DNA of 64,000 nt, taken from positions 868,001 through 932,000 of the forward strand of contig NZ_CP035806.1 of NCBI RefSeq assembly GCF_004208635.1, written 5' to 3'. Origin of the DNA: Leucobacter triazinivorans. Lineage in GTDB: Bacteria; Actinomycetota; Actinomycetes; Actinomycetales; Microbacteriaceae. A model generated the notes under the pieces. That model was not told the origin of the DNA, searched no databases, and worked only from the letters and a program-made list of their open reading frames with translations. Below, piece after piece: positions 10,399-21,696 of the stretch. The position numbers were made by a program, and so were the translations under genes. Within the stretch, counting starts at the first letter, position 1. Each line of letters starts with the position of its first letter.

Positions 10399-10769
10399 AG
10401 GGTCAGCCCCCCTTCGCGAGCGCCGTCGGCGATCGCCGCGACACGGCCCGCGTACTTGCTGCCGCCGCGGTCGAAGACCACGGCCTCGACACCGGCGCTC
10501 TTCGCGCGCTCGGCGACGAGCTCGCCGACCTTGCGGGCCTTCGCCGTCTTGTCGCCCTCGAAGGCGCGCAGGTCGGCCTCCATCGTGGACGCCGAGGCGA
10601 CGGTGATGCCCTTGGAGTCATCGACGACCTGGACGAATACGTGACGAGCCGAGCGGTTCACCACGAGACGGGGGCGAGCCTCCGTACCGACAATCTTCTT
10701 ACGCAGGCGGACGTGGCGGCGCACACGCGCAGCCGAACGGCCCTGAGCCCGAGACACTGAAGCGGCCAT
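10395..10769 (-). CDS. rplR: 50S ribosomal protein L18
   Basis: L18 (124 aa) binds 5S rRNA and helps dock it in the central protuberance. [20 protein letters not shown] and [13 protein letters not shown] are family-typical, as is the C-terminal [12 protein letters not shown] block. Four-base overlap with rpsE. Confidence 0.97.
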   Translation of the reverse strand: MAASVSRAQGRSAARVRRHVRLRKKIVGTEARPRLVVNRSARHVFVQVVDDSKGITVASASTMEADLRAFEGDKTAKARKVGELVAERAKSAGVEAVVFDRGGSKYAGRVAAIADGAREGGLTL

Positions 10770-10772
10770 GGG

Positions 10773-11309
10773 TTACTTACCTGCCTTTCCTGCCTTGCGA
10801 CGGACGTTCTCGCCCGCGTAGCGAATGCCCTTGCCCTTGTAGGGCTCCGGCTTCTTCAGCTTGCGGATGTTCGCAGCGGCCTCGCCGACCGCCTGCTTCG
10901 AGATCCCGCTCACGGTGATCTTGGTGTTGCCCTCGACCGCGAGGGTGATGCCCTCGGGAGCCTCGACGCTGACCGGGTGCGAGAAGCCCAGCGCGAGCTC
11001 GAGGCCCGCGCCCTTCTGCTGCACGCGGTAACCCGTGCCGACGACCTCGAGCTGCTTCGAGTAGCCCTCGGTGACACCGATGATGTTGTTGTTGATGAGC
11101 GTGCGGGTGAGACCGTGCAGCGCTCGGGAGTCGCGCTCGTCATCGGGACGGGTGACGAGCACCTGTCCGTCCTCGAGGGCGACGCGGATGGGCTCGGCGA
11201 CGACGAGCTCCAGCTCGCCCTTCGAACCCTTGACCGTGACCTTCTGGCCATCGATCTTGACGTCTACACCACCGGGAACGGTGATGGGAAGCTTACCAAT
11301 ACGTGACAT
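10773..11309 (-). CDS. rplF: 50S ribosomal protein L6
   Basis: L6 (178 aa), near the factor-binding site. Starts [20 protein letters not shown]; the second repeat domain carries the signature [20 protein letters not shown]. Standard length; it lies 3 bp upstream of rplR. Confidence 0.97.
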   Translation of the reverse strand: MSRIGKLPITVPGGVDVKIDGQKVTVKGSKGELELVVAEPIRVALEDGQVLVTRPDDERDSRALHGLTRTLINNNIIGVTEGYSKQLEVVGTGYRVQQKGAGLELALGFSHPVSVEAPEGITLAVEGNTKITVSGISKQAVGEAAANIRKLKKPEPYKGKGIRYAGENVRRKAGKAGK

Positions 11310-11315
11310 GACGGC

Positions 11316-11714
11316 TTACCACACGTAGGCGAGGACTTCCCCGCCGACGCCCTTCTGCTCGGCCTCGCGGTCGGTGAGGAGCCCCGAGGAGGTGGACAGG
11401 ATCGCGATGCCGAGGCCGCCGAGCACGCTCGGGATCTCGGTGGAGCGCGCGTAGACCCGAAGGCCGGGCTTGGACACGCGCTTGATGCCCTCGATGGAGC
11501 GCTCGCGGTTGGGGCCGTACTTCAGCGACATGGTGAGGGTCGTGCCGACGCGAGCGGCCTCGACCTTCCAGTCCTTGATGTAGCCCTCGCGCTTGAGGAT
11601 CTCAGCGATCCGCTCCTTCAGCTTCGAGCCGGGAAGCGAAACGTCGTCATGATGCGCAGAGTTTGCATTGCGCAGCCGGGTCAGCATATCTGCGACCGGA
11701 TCAGTCATCGTCAT
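11316..11714 (-). CDS. rpsH: 30S ribosomal protein S8
   Basis: S8 (132 aa), a primary 16S-binding protein. Start at ATG 11714 ([18 protein letters not shown]), with GAAAGAAGAG upstream; an in-frame ATG at 11744 is farther out and adds non-family residues. The C-terminus [20 protein letters not shown] is canonical. In many actinobacteria rpsN precedes this gene, but here the upstream gap (117 bp) has only a hairpin. Confidence 0.97.
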   Translation of the reverse strand: MTMTDPVADMLTRLRNANSAHHDDVSLPGSKLKERIAEILKREGYIKDWKVEAARVGTTLTMSLKYGPNRERSIEGIKRVSKPGLRVYARSTEIPSVLGGLGIAILSTSSGLLTDREAEQKGVGGEVLAYVW

Positions 11715-11784
11715 GAGTGACTCTTCTTTCTCGCCTGGTATCACACCCCGTTACACGGAGTGCGACCTGGGTGACACACGGATC

Positions 11785-11811
11785 GGGTGCCCGGGAAACT
11801 CCCGGGCACCC
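11785..11811 (-). terminator. Hairpin between rplE and rpsH (attenuator or partial terminator)
   Basis: Perfect 12-bp stem (11785-11796 with 11800-11811) and a 3-base loop, 20 bp downstream of the rplE stop, inside the spc operon. No T-run. It occupies the place where rpsN is found in many relatives. Confidence 0.6.
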
Positions 11812-11831
11812 GCACCGCTTGGACTATTCAG

Positions 11832-12392
11832 TTATTCCGACTTGAAGGGGAAGCCGAGCGCGCGGAGCAGCGCACGACCCTCGTCGTCGGTCTTCGCGGT
11901 GGTCACGACGGTGATGTCGAAACCACGCACCCGATCAATCTTATCCTGATCGATCTCGTGGAACACACTCTGCTCGGTCAAGCCGAAGGTGTAGTTGCCG
12001 TTTCCGTCGAACTGCTTCGCCGAGAGTCCGCGGAAATCGCGGATACGGGGCAGCGCGAGGTTGATGAGACGGTCGAGGAACTCCCAGGCGCGGTCACCGC
12101 GCAGCGTGACGTGCGCCCCGATGGCCTGCCCCTCGCGCAGCTTGAACTGCGCGATGGACTTGCGGGCCTTCGTGACCATCGGCTTCTGGCCGGTGATCTT
12201 GATGAGATCCGCGATCGCGCCCTCGATCACCTTGCTGTCGCGAGCGGCGTCGCCCACACCGGTGTTCACGACGACCTTGACGACGCCGGGAACCTCCATG
12301 ATGTTGGCGTAGCTGAACTCCTCGCGCAGCTGCGGAACGATGTCGTTCCGGTACTTCTGCTTGAGACGGGGCTGAACCTTCGTGTCGGTCAT
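11832..12392 (-). CDS. rplE: 50S ribosomal protein L5
   Basis: L5 (186 aa), 5S rRNA-binding protein of the central protuberance that touches P-site tRNA. Family blocks seen: [38 protein letters not shown], and the C-terminal [14 protein letters not shown]. Overlaps rplX by four bases. Confidence 0.97.
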   Translation of the reverse strand: MTDTKVQPRLKQKYRNDIVPQLREEFSYANIMEVPGVVKVVVNTGVGDAARDSKVIEGAIADLIKITGQKPMVTKARKSIAQFKLREGQAIGAHVTLRGDRAWEFLDRLINLALPRIRDFRGLSAKQFDGNGNYTFGLTEQSVFHEIDQDKIDRVRGFDITVVTTAKTDDEGRALLRALGFPFKSE

Positions 12393-12754
12393 GAGAGATC
12401 CTTCCCAGACTTCTTGGCGTAGCGCACGCGAACGGTCTTCTTCTTGCCGTCCTTCTCGACCTCCTCGACGCGGAAGCCGACGCGGGTCGGCTTCTTGGTC
12501 TCGGGGTCGACGATGGCGACGTTCGAGACGTGGATCGGGGCCTCGACGGTCTCGATCCCGCCCTCGCGGGTGCCGCGCTCCGACTGGCCGACGCGCACGT
12601 GCTTGGTGACGAAGTTCACGCCCTCCACCACGATGCGATCGGTCTCGGACAGCACGTCGATGACGCGTCCCTGCTTGCCCTTGTAGCCGCCGCGCTCCTG
12701 CGACGGGCCCGAGATGACCTCGACGAGGTCACCCTTCTTGATCTTTGCGCCCAT
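12389..12754 (-). CDS. rplX: 50S ribosomal protein L24
   Basis: L24 (121 aa), an assembly initiator with an N-terminal KOW motif ([20 protein letters not shown]). Position between rplN and rplE is canonical. Four bases separate it from the rplN stop. Confidence 0.97.
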   Translation of the reverse strand: MGAKIKKGDLVEVISGPSQERGGYKGKQGRVIDVLSETDRIVVEGVNFVTKHVRVGQSERGTREGGIETVEAPIHVSNVAIVDPETKKPTRVGFRVEEVEKDGKKKTVRVRYAKKSGKDLS

Positions 12755-12758
12755 AGGA

Positions 12759-13127
12759 CTAGATCACCTCCGGTGCGAGCGAGACGATCTTCATGAACCG
12801 CTTGTCGCGCAGCTCACGGCCGACCGGCCCGAAGATACGGGTGCCGCGGGGCTCCCCGTCGGACTTGAGGATGACGGCTGCGTTCTCGTCGAAGCTGATG
12901 TACGAACCATCGGCACGACGAGTCGACTTGCGCGTGCGAACGACGACGGCCTTGACGACGTCGCCCTTCTTCACGTTGCCGCCGGGGATCGCGTCCTTGA
13001 CGGTCGCGACGATCGTGTCGCCGAGACCTGCGTAGCGACGCTTCGAGCCCCCGAGCACACGGATCGTGAGCAACTCCTTGGCGCCGGAGTTATCGGCAAC
13101 CTTGAGTCGGGATTCCTGCTGAATCAC
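12759..13127 (-). CDS. rplN: 50S ribosomal protein L14
   Basis: L14 (122 aa), part of intersubunit bridges. [19 protein letters not shown] at the start and [20 protein letters not shown] near the end match the family. The start codon is GTG at 13127 with GGAG six bases upstream. Confidence 0.98.
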   Translation of the reverse strand: MIQQESRLKVADNSGAKELLTIRVLGGSKRRYAGLGDTIVATVKDAIPGGNVKKGDVVKAVVVRTRKSTRRADGSYISFDENAAVILKSDGEPRGTRIFGPVGRELRDKRFMKIVSLAPEVI

Positions 13128-13158
13128 TTGTTACTCCTTCACTCAGTAAGCGCGGGGC

Positions 13159-13434
13159 TTACTTCGCCTTCTCGAGGATCTCGACCAGACGCCAGCGCTT
13201 GCTGGCGCTCAGCGGGCGGGTCTCATGGATGAGCACGAGATCGCCGATGCCGGCGGTGTTCTGCTCGTCGTGGGCCTTCACCTTCGACGAACGGCGCATG
13301 ACCTTGCCGTAGAGCGGGTGCTTCACGCGATCCTCGACCTCGACGACGATGGTCTTGTCCATCTTGTCGCTGACGACGTAGCCGCGGCGAGCCTTACGGT
13401 AGCCGCGCTGTTCCTTCTGGACCTCAGCAGCCAT
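13159..13434 (-). CDS. rpsQ: 30S ribosomal protein S17
   Basis: S17 (91 aa), a primary 16S-binding OB-fold protein. The segment [20 protein letters not shown] and the later [20 protein letters not shown] are diagnostic. A 31-bp gap leads to rplN and 2 bp separate it from rpmC. Confidence 0.97.
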   Translation of the reverse strand: MAAEVQKEQRGYRKARRGYVVSDKMDKTIVVEVEDRVKHPLYGKVMRRSSKVKAHDEQNTAGIGDLVLIHETRPLSASKRWRLVEILEKAK

Positions 13435-13436
13435 AT

Positions 13437-13751
13437 TCAGGCCTCCTTCGTCTCATCAGCGGCGGCGTCCGCCTGCTCGGTCTTCTTGCTGCTCTTCTTC
13501 GCCTTCGCGGGAGCAGGGGCGGCGGCCGGGGTGACCCGGATGCCGAGCTCACGCTCGCGCAGCACCGTGTAGATACGGGCGATATCCCGCTTCACCTGGC
13601 GCACGCGGCCGTGGCTCTCCAGCTGGCCGGTGGCCGACTGGAAGCGAAGGTTGAAGAGCTCGGCCTTGGCCTTCTTGAGCTCTTCGGCCAGACGCTCGTC
13701 CTCGAAGGAATCGAGCTCGGTGATGGCCAGTTCTTTGGTACCGATCGCCAT
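13437..13751 (-). CDS. rpmC: 50S ribosomal protein L29
   Basis: L29 (104 aa) near the peptide exit tunnel, part of the docking site for trigger factor and SRP. The coiled-coil core is residues 5-70 ([18 protein letters not shown]). From about residue 76 on there is an Ala/Lys-rich extension ending [15 protein letters not shown], so the protein is longer than the common 60-75 aa. Shares one base with the rplP stop. Confidence 0.96.
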   Translation of the reverse strand: MAIGTKELAITELDSFEDERLAEELKKAKAELFNLRFQSATGQLESHGRVRQVKRDIARIYTVLRERELGIRVTPAAAPAPAKAKKSSKKTEQADAAADETKEA

Positions 13752-14170
13752 TACGCGTCGCCCTCCTCGCGCTTGATAATGCGGGCCTTCAGGGGCAGCT
13801 TGTGGATGGCGCGGGTGAGCGCCTCACGAGCGAGCTCCTCGTTGACACCGGCGACCTCGAAGAGGACGCGGCCCGGCTTGACATTGGCCACCCACCACTC
13901 GGGCGAGCCCTTACCGGAGCCCATGCGGGTTTCCGCGGGCTTCTTGGTGAGGGGACGATCCGGGTAGATGTTGATCCACACCTTGCCGCCGCGCTTGATG
14001 TGACGGGTCATCGCGATACGAGCGGACTCGATCTGACGGTTGGTCACGTATGCGGGGGTGAGTGCCTGGATACCGAACTCTCCGAAGGCGACCTTGTTGC
14101 CGCCCTTCGACTGACCGCTGCGGCTGGGGTGGTGCTGCTTGCGGTACTTGACTCGACGGGGAATCAGCAT
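13751..14170 (-). CDS. rplP: 50S ribosomal protein L16
   Basis: L16 (139 aa) organizes the A-site tRNA region. Starts [19 protein letters not shown] at the ATG at 14170; the frame extends to 14320 but that part is antisense/other-frame sequence of rpsC. Key block [19 protein letters not shown] is present. It begins 2 bp after the rpsC stop. Confidence 0.97.
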   Translation of the reverse strand: MLIPRRVKYRKQHHPSRSGQSKGGNKVAFGEFGIQALTPAYVTNRQIESARIAMTRHIKRGGKVWINIYPDRPLTKKPAETRMGSGKGSPEWWVANVKPGRVLFEVAGVNEELAREALTRAIHKLPLKARIIKREEGDA

Positions 14171-14172
14171 GC

Positions 14173-14931
14173 TTACTTCTCCGCTCCTGCTGCAGCGGGT
14201 GCAGCCTCTGCCTGAGCGCCACGGGGCGCACGGCGACGATCGCCGCGGTCGCGCGACGGCTTCTGAGCCGCCTGCTCGCGAGCGAGTTCCTTGTTGGTGA
14301 GATCGCCCTTGTAGATCCACACCTTCACGCCGATGCGGCCGAAGGTGGTCTTCGCCTCGTAGAAGCCGTAGTCGATGTTCGCGCGAAGCGTGTGCAGCGG
14401 CACACGACCCTCGCGGTAGAACTCCGACCGGCTCATCTCGGCGCCGCCGAGACGGCCGGAGACCTGGATACGGATGCCCTTGGCTCCGGCGCGCTGCGCG
14501 CCCTGCAGGCCCTTGCGCATGGCGCGGCGGAATGCCACGCGAGCGGCGAGCTGCTCGGCGATGCCCTGCGCGACGAGCTGGGCGTCGGCCTCGGGGTTCT
14601 TCACCTCGAGGATGTTGAGCTGGATCTGCTTGCCGGTCAGCTTCTCGAGGTCGGCGCGGATGCGCTCGGCCTCGGCGCCACGACGGCCGATGACGATGCC
14701 GGGACGCGCCGAGTGGATGTCCACGCGAACGCGATCACGGGTGCGCTCGATCTCGACGCGCGAGACGCCCGCGCGATCGAGCTGCTTCGTCAGGTGCTGG
14801 CGGATCTTGATGTCCTCGGCAAGGTAGTCGGCGTAGCGCTGACCCTTCTTGGTCGAGTCCGAGAACCAGCGCGACACGTGGTCGGTGGTGATCCCGAGGC
14901 GGAAGCCGTAGGGATGAATCTTCTGGCCCAT
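14173..14931 (-). CDS. rpsC: 30S ribosomal protein S3
   Basis: S3 (252 aa), at the mRNA entry site with helicase function. N-terminus [18 protein letters not shown], a type-2 KH domain around [20 protein letters not shown], and the C-terminal domain with [14 protein letters not shown] are all present. The last 40 residues form an Arg-rich then Ala-rich tail typical of actinobacteria. Three bases downstream of rplV. Confidence 0.98.
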   Translation of the reverse strand: MGQKIHPYGFRLGITTDHVSRWFSDSTKKGQRYADYLAEDIKIRQHLTKQLDRAGVSRVEIERTRDRVRVDIHSARPGIVIGRRGAEAERIRADLEKLTGKQIQLNILEVKNPEADAQLVAQGIAEQLAARVAFRRAMRKGLQGAQRAGAKGIRIQVSGRLGGAEMSRSEFYREGRVPLHTLRANIDYGFYEAKTTFGRIGVKVWIYKGDLTNKELAREQAAQKPSRDRGDRRRAPRGAQAEAAPAAAGAEK

Positions 14932-14934
14932 ACC

Positions 14935-15315
14935 TTAGGCTCCCTTCTTGGCGGCGGCGAGCTCATCGGCCGTCTGCAGGACGACGGTGATGTGGCTGGT
15001 GCGCTTGTTGATACGGAATGCGCGGCCCTGTGCACGGGGGCGGAAGCGCTTGAGCGTCGCACCCTCGTCGACGAAGGCGCGAGCGATGACCAGCTCGTCC
15101 TCGTTGAGACGCAGATTCTCCTTGTCGGCCTTGACACGCGCGTTCGCGATGCCCGAGGCGACGAGCTTGAAAATCGGCTCCGACGCGGCCTGCGGGGCGA
15201 ACTTCAGGATGGCCAGGGCCTCCTGGGCGTTCTTACCGCGGATCAGGTCAACGACGCGGCGGGCCTTCTGGGGGGTGATGCGGATATGACGCACGCGTGC
15301 GATCGACTCCACCAT
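14935..15315 (-). CDS. rplV: 50S ribosomal protein L22
   Basis: L22 (126 aa), whose long beta-hairpin lines the peptide exit tunnel and macrolide site. Blocks [20 protein letters not shown] and [20 protein letters not shown] are present; no deletion is seen in the hairpin. 25 bp downstream of rpsS. Confidence 0.97.
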   Translation of the reverse strand: MVESIARVRHIRITPQKARRVVDLIRGKNAQEALAILKFAPQAASEPIFKLVASGIANARVKADKENLRLNEDELVIARAFVDEGATLKRFRPRAQGRAFRINKRTSHITVVLQTADELAAAKKGA

Positions 15316-15340
15316 TTCTCTTCCTCCTTCACGTCCCCGC

Positions 15341-15622
15341 TTAGCGGCGACGGCCCTTCTTGTCGTCCTTCACGTGACCACGGAAGGTGCGCGTGGGCGC
15401 GAACTCGCCCAGCTTGTGACCGACCATGGTCTCGGTGACGAACACCGGGATGTGCTTGCGACCATCGTGCACCGCGATCGTGTGGCCGAGCATGGCCGGG
15501 ATGATCATCGAGCGGCGCGACCAGGTCTTGATCACGTTCTTGGTGCCGGCTTCGTTCTGGGCAACCACCTTGTTCAGCAGGTGGTTGTCGACGAAGGGGC
15601 CCTTCTTGAGACTACGAGGCAT
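15341..15622 (-). CDS. rpsS: 30S ribosomal protein S19
   Basis: S19 (93 aa), 30S head protein contacting A-site t[22 protein letters not shown] and [20 protein letters not shown] are diagnostic. Standard place between rplB and rplV. Confidence 0.98.
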   Translation of the reverse strand: MPRSLKKGPFVDNHLLNKVVAQNEAGTKNVIKTWSRRSMIIPAMLGHTIAVHDGRKHIPVFVTETMVGHKLGEFAPTRTFRGHVKDDKKGRRR

Positions 15623-15646
15623 CTTCTACTCTCTCCTACCTGCCGA

Positions 15647-16483
<837 letters not shown>

Positions 16484-16505
16484 GTTGTGTTCCTCTTCGC
16501 CCCTT

Positions 16506-16805
16506 CTACAGCGCAGCCGTGAAGATGTCGATGGAGCCCGACTTCAGCGTGACGATGGCGCGCTTGATGTCCTTGCGCTTGCCCATGCCAAACTTCGTGC
16601 GGCGGGTCTTGCCCTTGCGGTTCAGCGTGTTGATCTTGGCGACCTTCACGTTGAACACCTGCTCGATCGCGAGCTTGATCTCGGTCTTCGAAGCGGTCGG
16701 CTGCACCTCGAAGGTGTACTGGCCGTTCGCATCGATGAGCCCGTAGCTCTTCTCGGAGACGACGGGACGGATGATGACGTCGTGTGCGGACTTCGGCAGG
16801 CTCAC
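16506..16805 (-). CDS. rplW: 50S ribosomal protein L23
   Basis: L23 (99 aa), the exit-tunnel docking site for trigger factor and [23 protein letters not shown] and [19 protein letters not shown] match the family. Overlaps rplD by four bases. Confidence 0.97.
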   Translation of the reverse strand: MSLPKSAHDVIIRPVVSEKSYGLIDANGQYTFEVQPTASKTEIKLAIEQVFNVKVAKINTLNRKGKTRRTKFGMGKRKDIKRAIVTLKSGSIDIFTAAL

Positions 16806-17470
16806 TTCGTGTCCTCCTGAGCGGTGTTGGCCTCACCCGTGCGGCCGCCGACGAATGCGTCGAAGGCTGCCTTGGTGAAGACGAGATCGTCGCTGACGAC
16901 CACGTCGTAGGCGTTGAGCTGATCCTGGAACAGCACGTGCACGTGCTGCAGGTTGCGCACGCTGAGCGTGGTGAGCTCGTCCTCGCGGTCGACGACCACG
17001 AGCACGCGGCGACCCGGTGCGACCGAGGCGAGGAACTCGCGTGCGGTCTTGGTGCTGGGCTTGTCACCGATGCCGAACGACTCGACGATGTGCAGACGAT
17101 TCGCGCGGGCGCGATCCGAGAGCAGGCCGCGGAGAGCCGCAGCGATCATCTTCTTCGGGGTGCGCTGAGCGTAGTCGCGCGGCACAGGGCCGTGCACGAC
17201 GCCGCCGCCGCGGTGCTCAGGAGCACGCACAGAACCCTGACGGGAGCGGCCGGTGCCCTTCTGCTTGAACGGCTTGACACCCGAACCGGAGACCTCGCCG
17301 CGGTTCTTGGTCTTGTGCGTTCCCTGACGCGCAGCTGCGAGCTGAGCGGTGACCACCTGGTGGATCAGCGGGACGTTGGTCTCGACGGCGAAGATCGACT
17401 CGGGAAGGTCGACCGACCCGGCCTTCTTGCCCTTGGCGTCGAGCACCTCGAGCTTGGTAGCGGTAGCCAT
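16802..17470 (-). CDS. rplD: 50S ribosomal protein L4
   Basis: L4 (222 aa), with the extended loop reaching the exit tunnel ([20 protein letters not shown]). In some bacteria L4 also represses the S10 operon through its leader. Begins 3 bp after the rplC stop and overlaps rplW. Confidence 0.97.
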   Translation of the reverse strand: MATATKLEVLDAKGKKAGSVDLPESIFAVETNVPLIHQVVTAQLAAARQGTHKTKNRGEVSGSGVKPFKQKGTGRSRQGSVRAPEHRGGGVVHGPVPRDYAQRTPKKMIAAALRGLLSDRARANRLHIVESFGIGDKPSTKTAREFLASVAPGRRVLVVVDREDELTTLSVRNLQHVHVLFQDQLNAYDVVVSDDLVFTKAAFDAFVGGRTGEANTAQEDTK

Positions 17471-17473
17471 GAA

Positions 17474-18127
17474 CTACGCCCCCTTCACTGCGTTGCGAAC
17501 GAAAACGAGACGACCGCGCGCACCGGGAACCGCACCCTTGACCAGGATGAGGCCCTTCTCGGCGTCGATCGCCTGCACGGTGAGGTTCTGCACGGTGACG
17601 CGCTCGCCACCCATGCGGCCCGCCATGCGCTGCCCCTTGAACACGCGACCGGGGGTCGCGGCGCCGCCGATCGAACCCGGCTTGCGGTGGTTGCGGTGAG
17701 CGCCGTGCGACGCGGACACGCCCTTGAAGTTGTGGCGCTTCATGGTGCCGGCGAAGCCCTTGCCCTTCGAGGTGCCGACGACGTCGATCTTCTGACCGGC
17801 CTCGAAGGTGCCGTCGACGGTGAGCTCCTGGCCCAGCGCGTACTCGGCGGCGTCCGACGTGCGCACCTCGGTGAGGTGACGGCGCGGCGTGACTCCGGCC
17901 TTCTCGAAGTGACCCGCGGTCGGCTTGTTGACCTTGCGGGGGTCGATCTGGCCCGCGGCGATCTGCACGGCGCTGTAGCCGTCGACCTCGGGGGTGCGGA
18001 TCTGGGTGACCACGTTGGGAGCCACCTCGATGACCGTCACGGGAACGACCTTGCCGTTCTCGTCCCACACCTGCGTCATGCCGAGCTTGGTGCCCAGAAG
18101 ACCCTTCACGTTGCGTACTGCAGACAT
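17474..18127 (-). CDS. rplC: 50S ribosomal protein L3
   Basis: L3 (217 aa), an early 50S assembly protein whose loop approaches the peptidyl-transferase centre. [20 protein letters not shown] at the N-terminus and [20 protein letters not shown] in the loop region are typical. 14 bp downstream of rpsJ. Confidence 0.98.
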   Translation of the reverse strand: MSAVRNVKGLLGTKLGMTQVWDENGKVVPVTVIEVAPNVVTQIRTPEVDGYSAVQIAAGQIDPRKVNKPTAGHFEKAGVTPRRHLTEVRTSDAAEYALGQELTVDGTFEAGQKIDVVGTSKGKGFAGTMKRHNFKGVSASHGAHRNHRKPGSIGGAATPGRVFKGQRMAGRMGGERVTVQNLTVQAIDAEKGLILVKGAVPGARGRLVFVRNAVKGA

Positions 18128-18141
18128 TTGCGGATCCCCCC

Positions 18142-18450
18142 TTAGAGCTTGATCTCGATGTTGACGTCGGCAGGCAGATCGAGACGCATGAGCGAATCGA
18201 CGGCCTTCGGGGTGGGATCGACGATGTCGATCAGGCGCTTGTGCGTGCGCTTCTCGAAGTGCTCGCGGCTGTCCTTGTACTTGTGGGGCGAACGGATCAC
18301 TGCGATCACGTTCTTCTCCGTGGGGAGCGGCACGGGGCCGATCACCGTGGCGCCCGCGCGGGTCACCGTGTCGACGATCTTGCGTGCGGAGCTGTCGATG
18401 ACCTCGTGGTCATACGACTTCAGTCGGATGCGGATCTTCTGTCCCGCCAT
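18142..18450 (-). CDS. rpsJ: 30S ribosomal protein S10
   Basis: S10 (102 aa), also the NusE partner in transcription antitermination. [19 protein letters not shown] and the C-terminal [11 protein letters not shown] are canonical. First gene of the S10 operon, preceded by a 370-bp gene-free leader region; ATG at 18450. Confidence 0.98.
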   Translation of the reverse strand: MAGQKIRIRLKSYDHEVIDSSARKIVDTVTRAGATVIGPVPLPTEKNVIAVIRSPHKYKDSREHFEKRTHKRLIDIVDPTPKAVDSLMRLDLPADVNIEIKL

Positions 18451-18820
18451 GTGACTCTCTACTTTCTACTTGCGTCGTACCGCGAGCTCGTGGCCCGCGG
18501 CATTGGACGTCTTGCGTATCAGCGCCCTGGCAGTGAGATGCCGGAAGGGCATCACGTGCTGGGTCTCTGTTCACCTGTCAAACGCGCATTCGCGCGGCCC
18601 CGCACACACGAAGACGGCCGGACTCGCGTCTGGCCGCCGACTGGCGTGCAGGTATTGTTCGCTACCCGCGGCCTAGCCCGAACCCCGGGTGGCCCGGGGC
18701 GGCTATGCACTGCCTGGCAGTGACCGCGCCGAAGCGCGGAGTACTGAACCTGTATATTCTCGCACGCCCACCCGCTTCGATGCAACCCGGGCGTGTCGCG
18801 GTTCGCATTCGTTCGTTTGC
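18451..18820 (-). promoter_or_regulatory. S10-operon upstream region
   Basis: No gene is seen in this interval. A possible but weak minus-strand promoter is TTGCAT (18780-18785), 18-bp spacer, GAGAAT (18756-18761), which would give a leader of about 300 bases before rpsJ. Within it an 8-bp hairpin with one G-U pair (18616-18623 with 18628-18635) could form. A regulatory leader is plausible, since S10 operons are often autoregulated, but no known leader motif was recognised. Confidence 0.35.
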
Positions 18821-19900
18821 TCAGGCGCGGGTCGGCAGGATGCGCGGGAGGAGCAGATACAGTCCGAGGACGGCGATGCCGCCCGCGAGGAGGGCGAGCG
18901 TGCCGAGCAGACCGGTGAAGAGCGAAGCGAGCCCGAGCACCGAGGCGAGCAGCGTAGCGCACGCCGCCATCCCCGAAGCCTGCACGTGCGAGTACCCCAT
19001 CTGCTGGATCCGCTGGTACGTGTGCTCCTTATGCGGTTCGTCCCAGCGCCGGCCTGCCCGCACGCGCTTCACCAGGGTCACGCCGACGTCGCCGAACGGG
19101 ATCACCATGGGTCCGATCGCCGCGAGCAACGGCACGCCGTCCGCGAACGCCGCGAAACTGATGATGGCGGTCGCGCCCCCGAGCAGGTAGCTCCCCACGT
19201 CTCCGAGGAATGCTCCCGGCCGGCTGAGGTTCCAAGGCAAGAAGCCGGCGAAGCCGGCCGCGAGCACGACGCCCGCCACGAACAGCCAACTGGCTCCGAA
19301 CAGCCAGCCCGCCGCGGCGAAGGTCCCCCCGGCGATCACGCCGTGCAGGCCGCTGATGCCGTTGAGACCGTCCATGAAGTTGGCGACGTTGATGTAGCTC
19401 GAGATGAAGAGGATGCCGTACAGGGCGAGCAGGATCAGCGCCCACCAGGGGGCACCCGTCACATCGATGCCGAGTTGCCACGCGAGCCCCGCGCCGCCGG
19501 AGCCGCTCCGGGCGATCCACAGCAGCGCGATCGACGACAGGGCGGCGATCCCCAGCAGGATCCCGCTGCGCACCGGCACGCTGAGGCCTTTCAGATCCTC
19601 GCGCAGACCCAGCAGCCCCGCGGCGAGGGATCCCGCCCCGATCGTGAGCAAGAAGGGCCAGCCCGGCTGCGCGGGGCTGCTCACGATTGTCAGCACGGTC
19701 GCGAGGCCTCCCCCGCACGCCATCGCGATCAGCACGGCGAGACCGAGGCCCCGCAGCACCGGCTGGGCGTGCGAGGAGCGCTCGTTCGGTACGTCCATGA
19801 TGCCCAGACGGGTGAGGAGCGGCTTGACCGCGAACGGCAGCGCGAGGCTGAGGCTGAGCGTGAGCGCGCCCCCGACGAACCCGAGCGCCCAGGGGCTCAC
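18821..19900 (-). CDS. WecA/MraY-family phospho-sugar transferase
   Basis: Glycosyltransferase-4 family membrane enzyme that would move a sugar-1-phosphate from a UDP-sugar to undecaprenyl phosphate, starting assembly of a surface glycan. About ten to eleven hydrophobic helices. Family motifs: MDVPNERSSHAQPVLRG, NVANFMDGLNGISG, FLGDVGSYLLGG, and PHKEHTYQRI. The start is taken as GTG at 19900, which overlaps the upstream stop as GTGA (359 aa); the frame extends farther but into the neighbour. It is coupled to the WbpM-like gene, so both likely serve one polysaccharide or glycoprotein glycan. Substrate specificity is not known. Confidence 0.88.
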   Translation of the reverse strand: MSPWALGFVGGALTLSLSLALPFAVKPLLTRLGIMDVPNERSSHAQPVLRGLGLAVLIAMACGGGLATVLTIVSSPAQPGWPFLLTIGAGSLAAGLLGLREDLKGLSVPVRSGILLGIAALSSIALLWIARSGSGGAGLAWQLGIDVTGAPWWALILLALYGILFISSYINVANFMDGLNGISGLHGVIAGGTFAAAGWLFGASWLFVAGVVLAAGFAGFLPWNLSRPGAFLGDVGSYLLGGATAIISFAAFADGVPLLAAIGPMVIPFGDVGVTLVKRVRAGRRWDEPHKEHTYQRIQQMGYSHVQASGMAACATLLASVLGLASLFTGLLGTLALLAGGIAVLGLYLLLPRILPTRA

Positions 19901-21696
19901 TGGACCCGCTCCTCGGCGGCTTCCGTCAGATCCATCCGGGCGACCCACCCCTCGTGATCCAGCACCTCCGGCGAGATCGTGTCGACGTGCGCGTGCGAGA
20001 TCTTCGGGTGGAACGGACGCTCGTCGCCCTCGCCCTCGCCCACCAGCTCCTCGTGCAGCTTCTCACCGTGCCGCAACCCCGTGAACACGATCTCCACGTC
20101 CTTGCCCGACTGCGCGATCATGCGCTTCGCGACATCGAGGATCAGCACCGGCTCCCCCATGTCGAGGATCAGCACCTCGCCGCGGCGGCCGATCCCGCCG
20201 GCCTGCACGACGAGCTGGCAGGCCTCGGGAATCGTCATGAAGTAGCGCGTCACGTCCGGGTGGGTGACGGTGATCGGCCCGCCGGCGTCGATGAGCTTGC
20301 GGAAGGTCGGCAGCATCGAACCGCGGCTGCCGATGACGTTGCCGAAGCGCACCGACAGGTACCGCTGCCCGGTGCGCTCCGCCATCCAAGCGGTGAGCTT
20401 CTCCGCCACACGCTTGGAATGACCCAGCACGCTCGTAGGGTTCGCCGCCTTATCCGTCGAGATGTTCACGAACGTTCCGACCTCTGCCGCCTCAGCGGCG
20501 CGCAGCACGTTGAGGGTGCCGAGCACATTGGTCTTCCAGGCCTCATCGGGGTACTGCTCGAGCATGGGCAGATGCTTCAGCGCCGCAGCGTGGAACACCA
20601 CCTCGGGCCGGCGCTCGGTGAAGATCCGCGTCACGGTCGCCTCGTCGCGGATGTCCGCGAGCACCACGTCATTCGTATCGAGCAGGCCGTGCCCGCTGAT
20701 GGAGAGCTGGCTCTCCTGCAGCGCGGTCTCATCGCGATCCAGCATGATGAGCTCGCGCGGGGCGAATCTCGCCAGTTGCCGGCACAGCTCGGAACCGATC
20801 GACCCGCCGGCGCCCGTGACGAGGACGCGCTTGTCCTGCAGGTACTCCGCGATCGATTCGGTCTCGAGCCGCACCGGATGCCGCCCGATCAGATCCTCGA
20901 TCGAGAGCTCGCGGACATTCGAGATGACCGAGGCGTTCTGCAGGATCTGCTCGAGCGGCGGCAGCACCATCGCGGTCATCCCCGCGTGATCGGCCGCGTC
21001 GTCGACCCTGCGCATGAGCGCCGTGTCGGCATCGCCGATGCACACGATCAGTCTGGTGGCCCGGGTATCGCGCGCGATCCTCGAGAGATCGTCGAGAGAG
21101 CCGAGCACGCGCACCCCGCGCACTTCCTGGTGCCGCTTCGCCGGATCGTCATCGACGAACCCCACCGGGAGCGCAGAACCCTTCGCATCGGTGAGCAGTC
21201 GTTTCGCGGTCTGCACGCCGAGGTACCCCGCGCCGTACAGGAGCGTGCGCTCAGCCTCGTCACCGGGTTTGAGCAGACGCTCGTTGTAGAGGCGGACGAG
21301 GTAGCGCGCAACGCCCATGAGGCTGAAGGTGATGGGAGCCGCGATGATGAGGGTGCTCCTGGGGATGCCGTTGCCGTATCCGACCAGGAACGCGAACACC
21401 CACGCCACCACCATCACCGCGGTGATGTCGAGCACGAGCGCCCGAACCTCGTCGAAGCTGCCGACCTCGTATCGGTTGCGGTACAGCCAGAACACCCAGC
21501 CGGCGATGAGCTGCAGCACGATCGTGACGCCGATCACCGCGAGGGTCCACCCGGGGTGGATGCGAGCGAGGTTGAAGTCGAACCGGAGTACCAGGGCGGC
21601 GAGAATGCCGATCGCCCATGCCGTGGCGTCGAGCAGAAACAGCAGACCGTACTGGCGCACGAAGTGCGCGATACGCGCTCCGGACGTCTGCGGCAC
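19897..21696 (-). CDS. WbpM/CapD-family nucleotide-sugar dehydratase (membrane-anchored)
   Basis: Predicted UDP-N-acetylhexosamine 4,6-dehydratase/epimerase for surface glycan synthesis. The N-terminal third has four membrane helices. A CoA-binding-like Rossmann segment follows ([17 protein letters not shown]). The C-terminal SDR domain has [15 protein letters not shown] and the catalytic block [16 protein letters not shown], which lacks the usual YxxxK Tyr as in this subfamily. The start is taken as GTG at 21696 because AAGGGAGGG lies five to six bases upstream (599 aa); the open frame goes to 21924 through repeat DNA. Overlaps the next gene by four bases. Confidence 0.88.
   Translation of the reverse strand: MPQTSGARIAHFVRQYGLLFLLDATAWAIGILAALVLRFDFNLARIHPGWTLAVIGVTIVLQLIAGWVFWLYRNRYEVGSFDEVRALVLDITAVMVVAWVFAFLVGYGNGIPRSTLIIAAPITFSLMGVARYLVRLYNERLLKPGDEAERTLLYGAGYLGVQTAKRLLTDAKGSALPVGFVDDDPAKRHQEVRGVRVLGSLDDLSRIARDTRATRLIVCIGDADTALMRRVDDAADHAGMTAMVLPPLEQILQNASVISNVRELSIEDLIGRHPVRLETESIAEYLQDKRVLVTGAGGSIGSELCRQLARFAPRELIMLDRDETALQESQLSISGHGLLDTNDVVLADIRDEATVTRIFTERRPEVVFHAAALKHLPMLEQYPDEAWKTNVLGTLNVLRAAEAAEVGTFVNISTDKAANPTSVLGHSKRVAEKLTAWMAERTGQRYLSVRFGNVIGSRGSMLPTFRKLIDAGGPITVTHPDVTRYFMTIPEACQLVVQAGGIGRRGEVLILDMGEPVLILDVAKRMIAQSGKDVEIVFTGLRHGEKLHEELVGEGEGDERPFHPKISHAHVDTISPEVLDHEGWVARMDLTEAAEERVQ

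Noticed and set aside
18451..18820. tRNA or small-RNA gene upstream of rpsJ
   Set aside because: No cloverleaf or CCA-ending arm could be drawn; only one modest hairpin is present.
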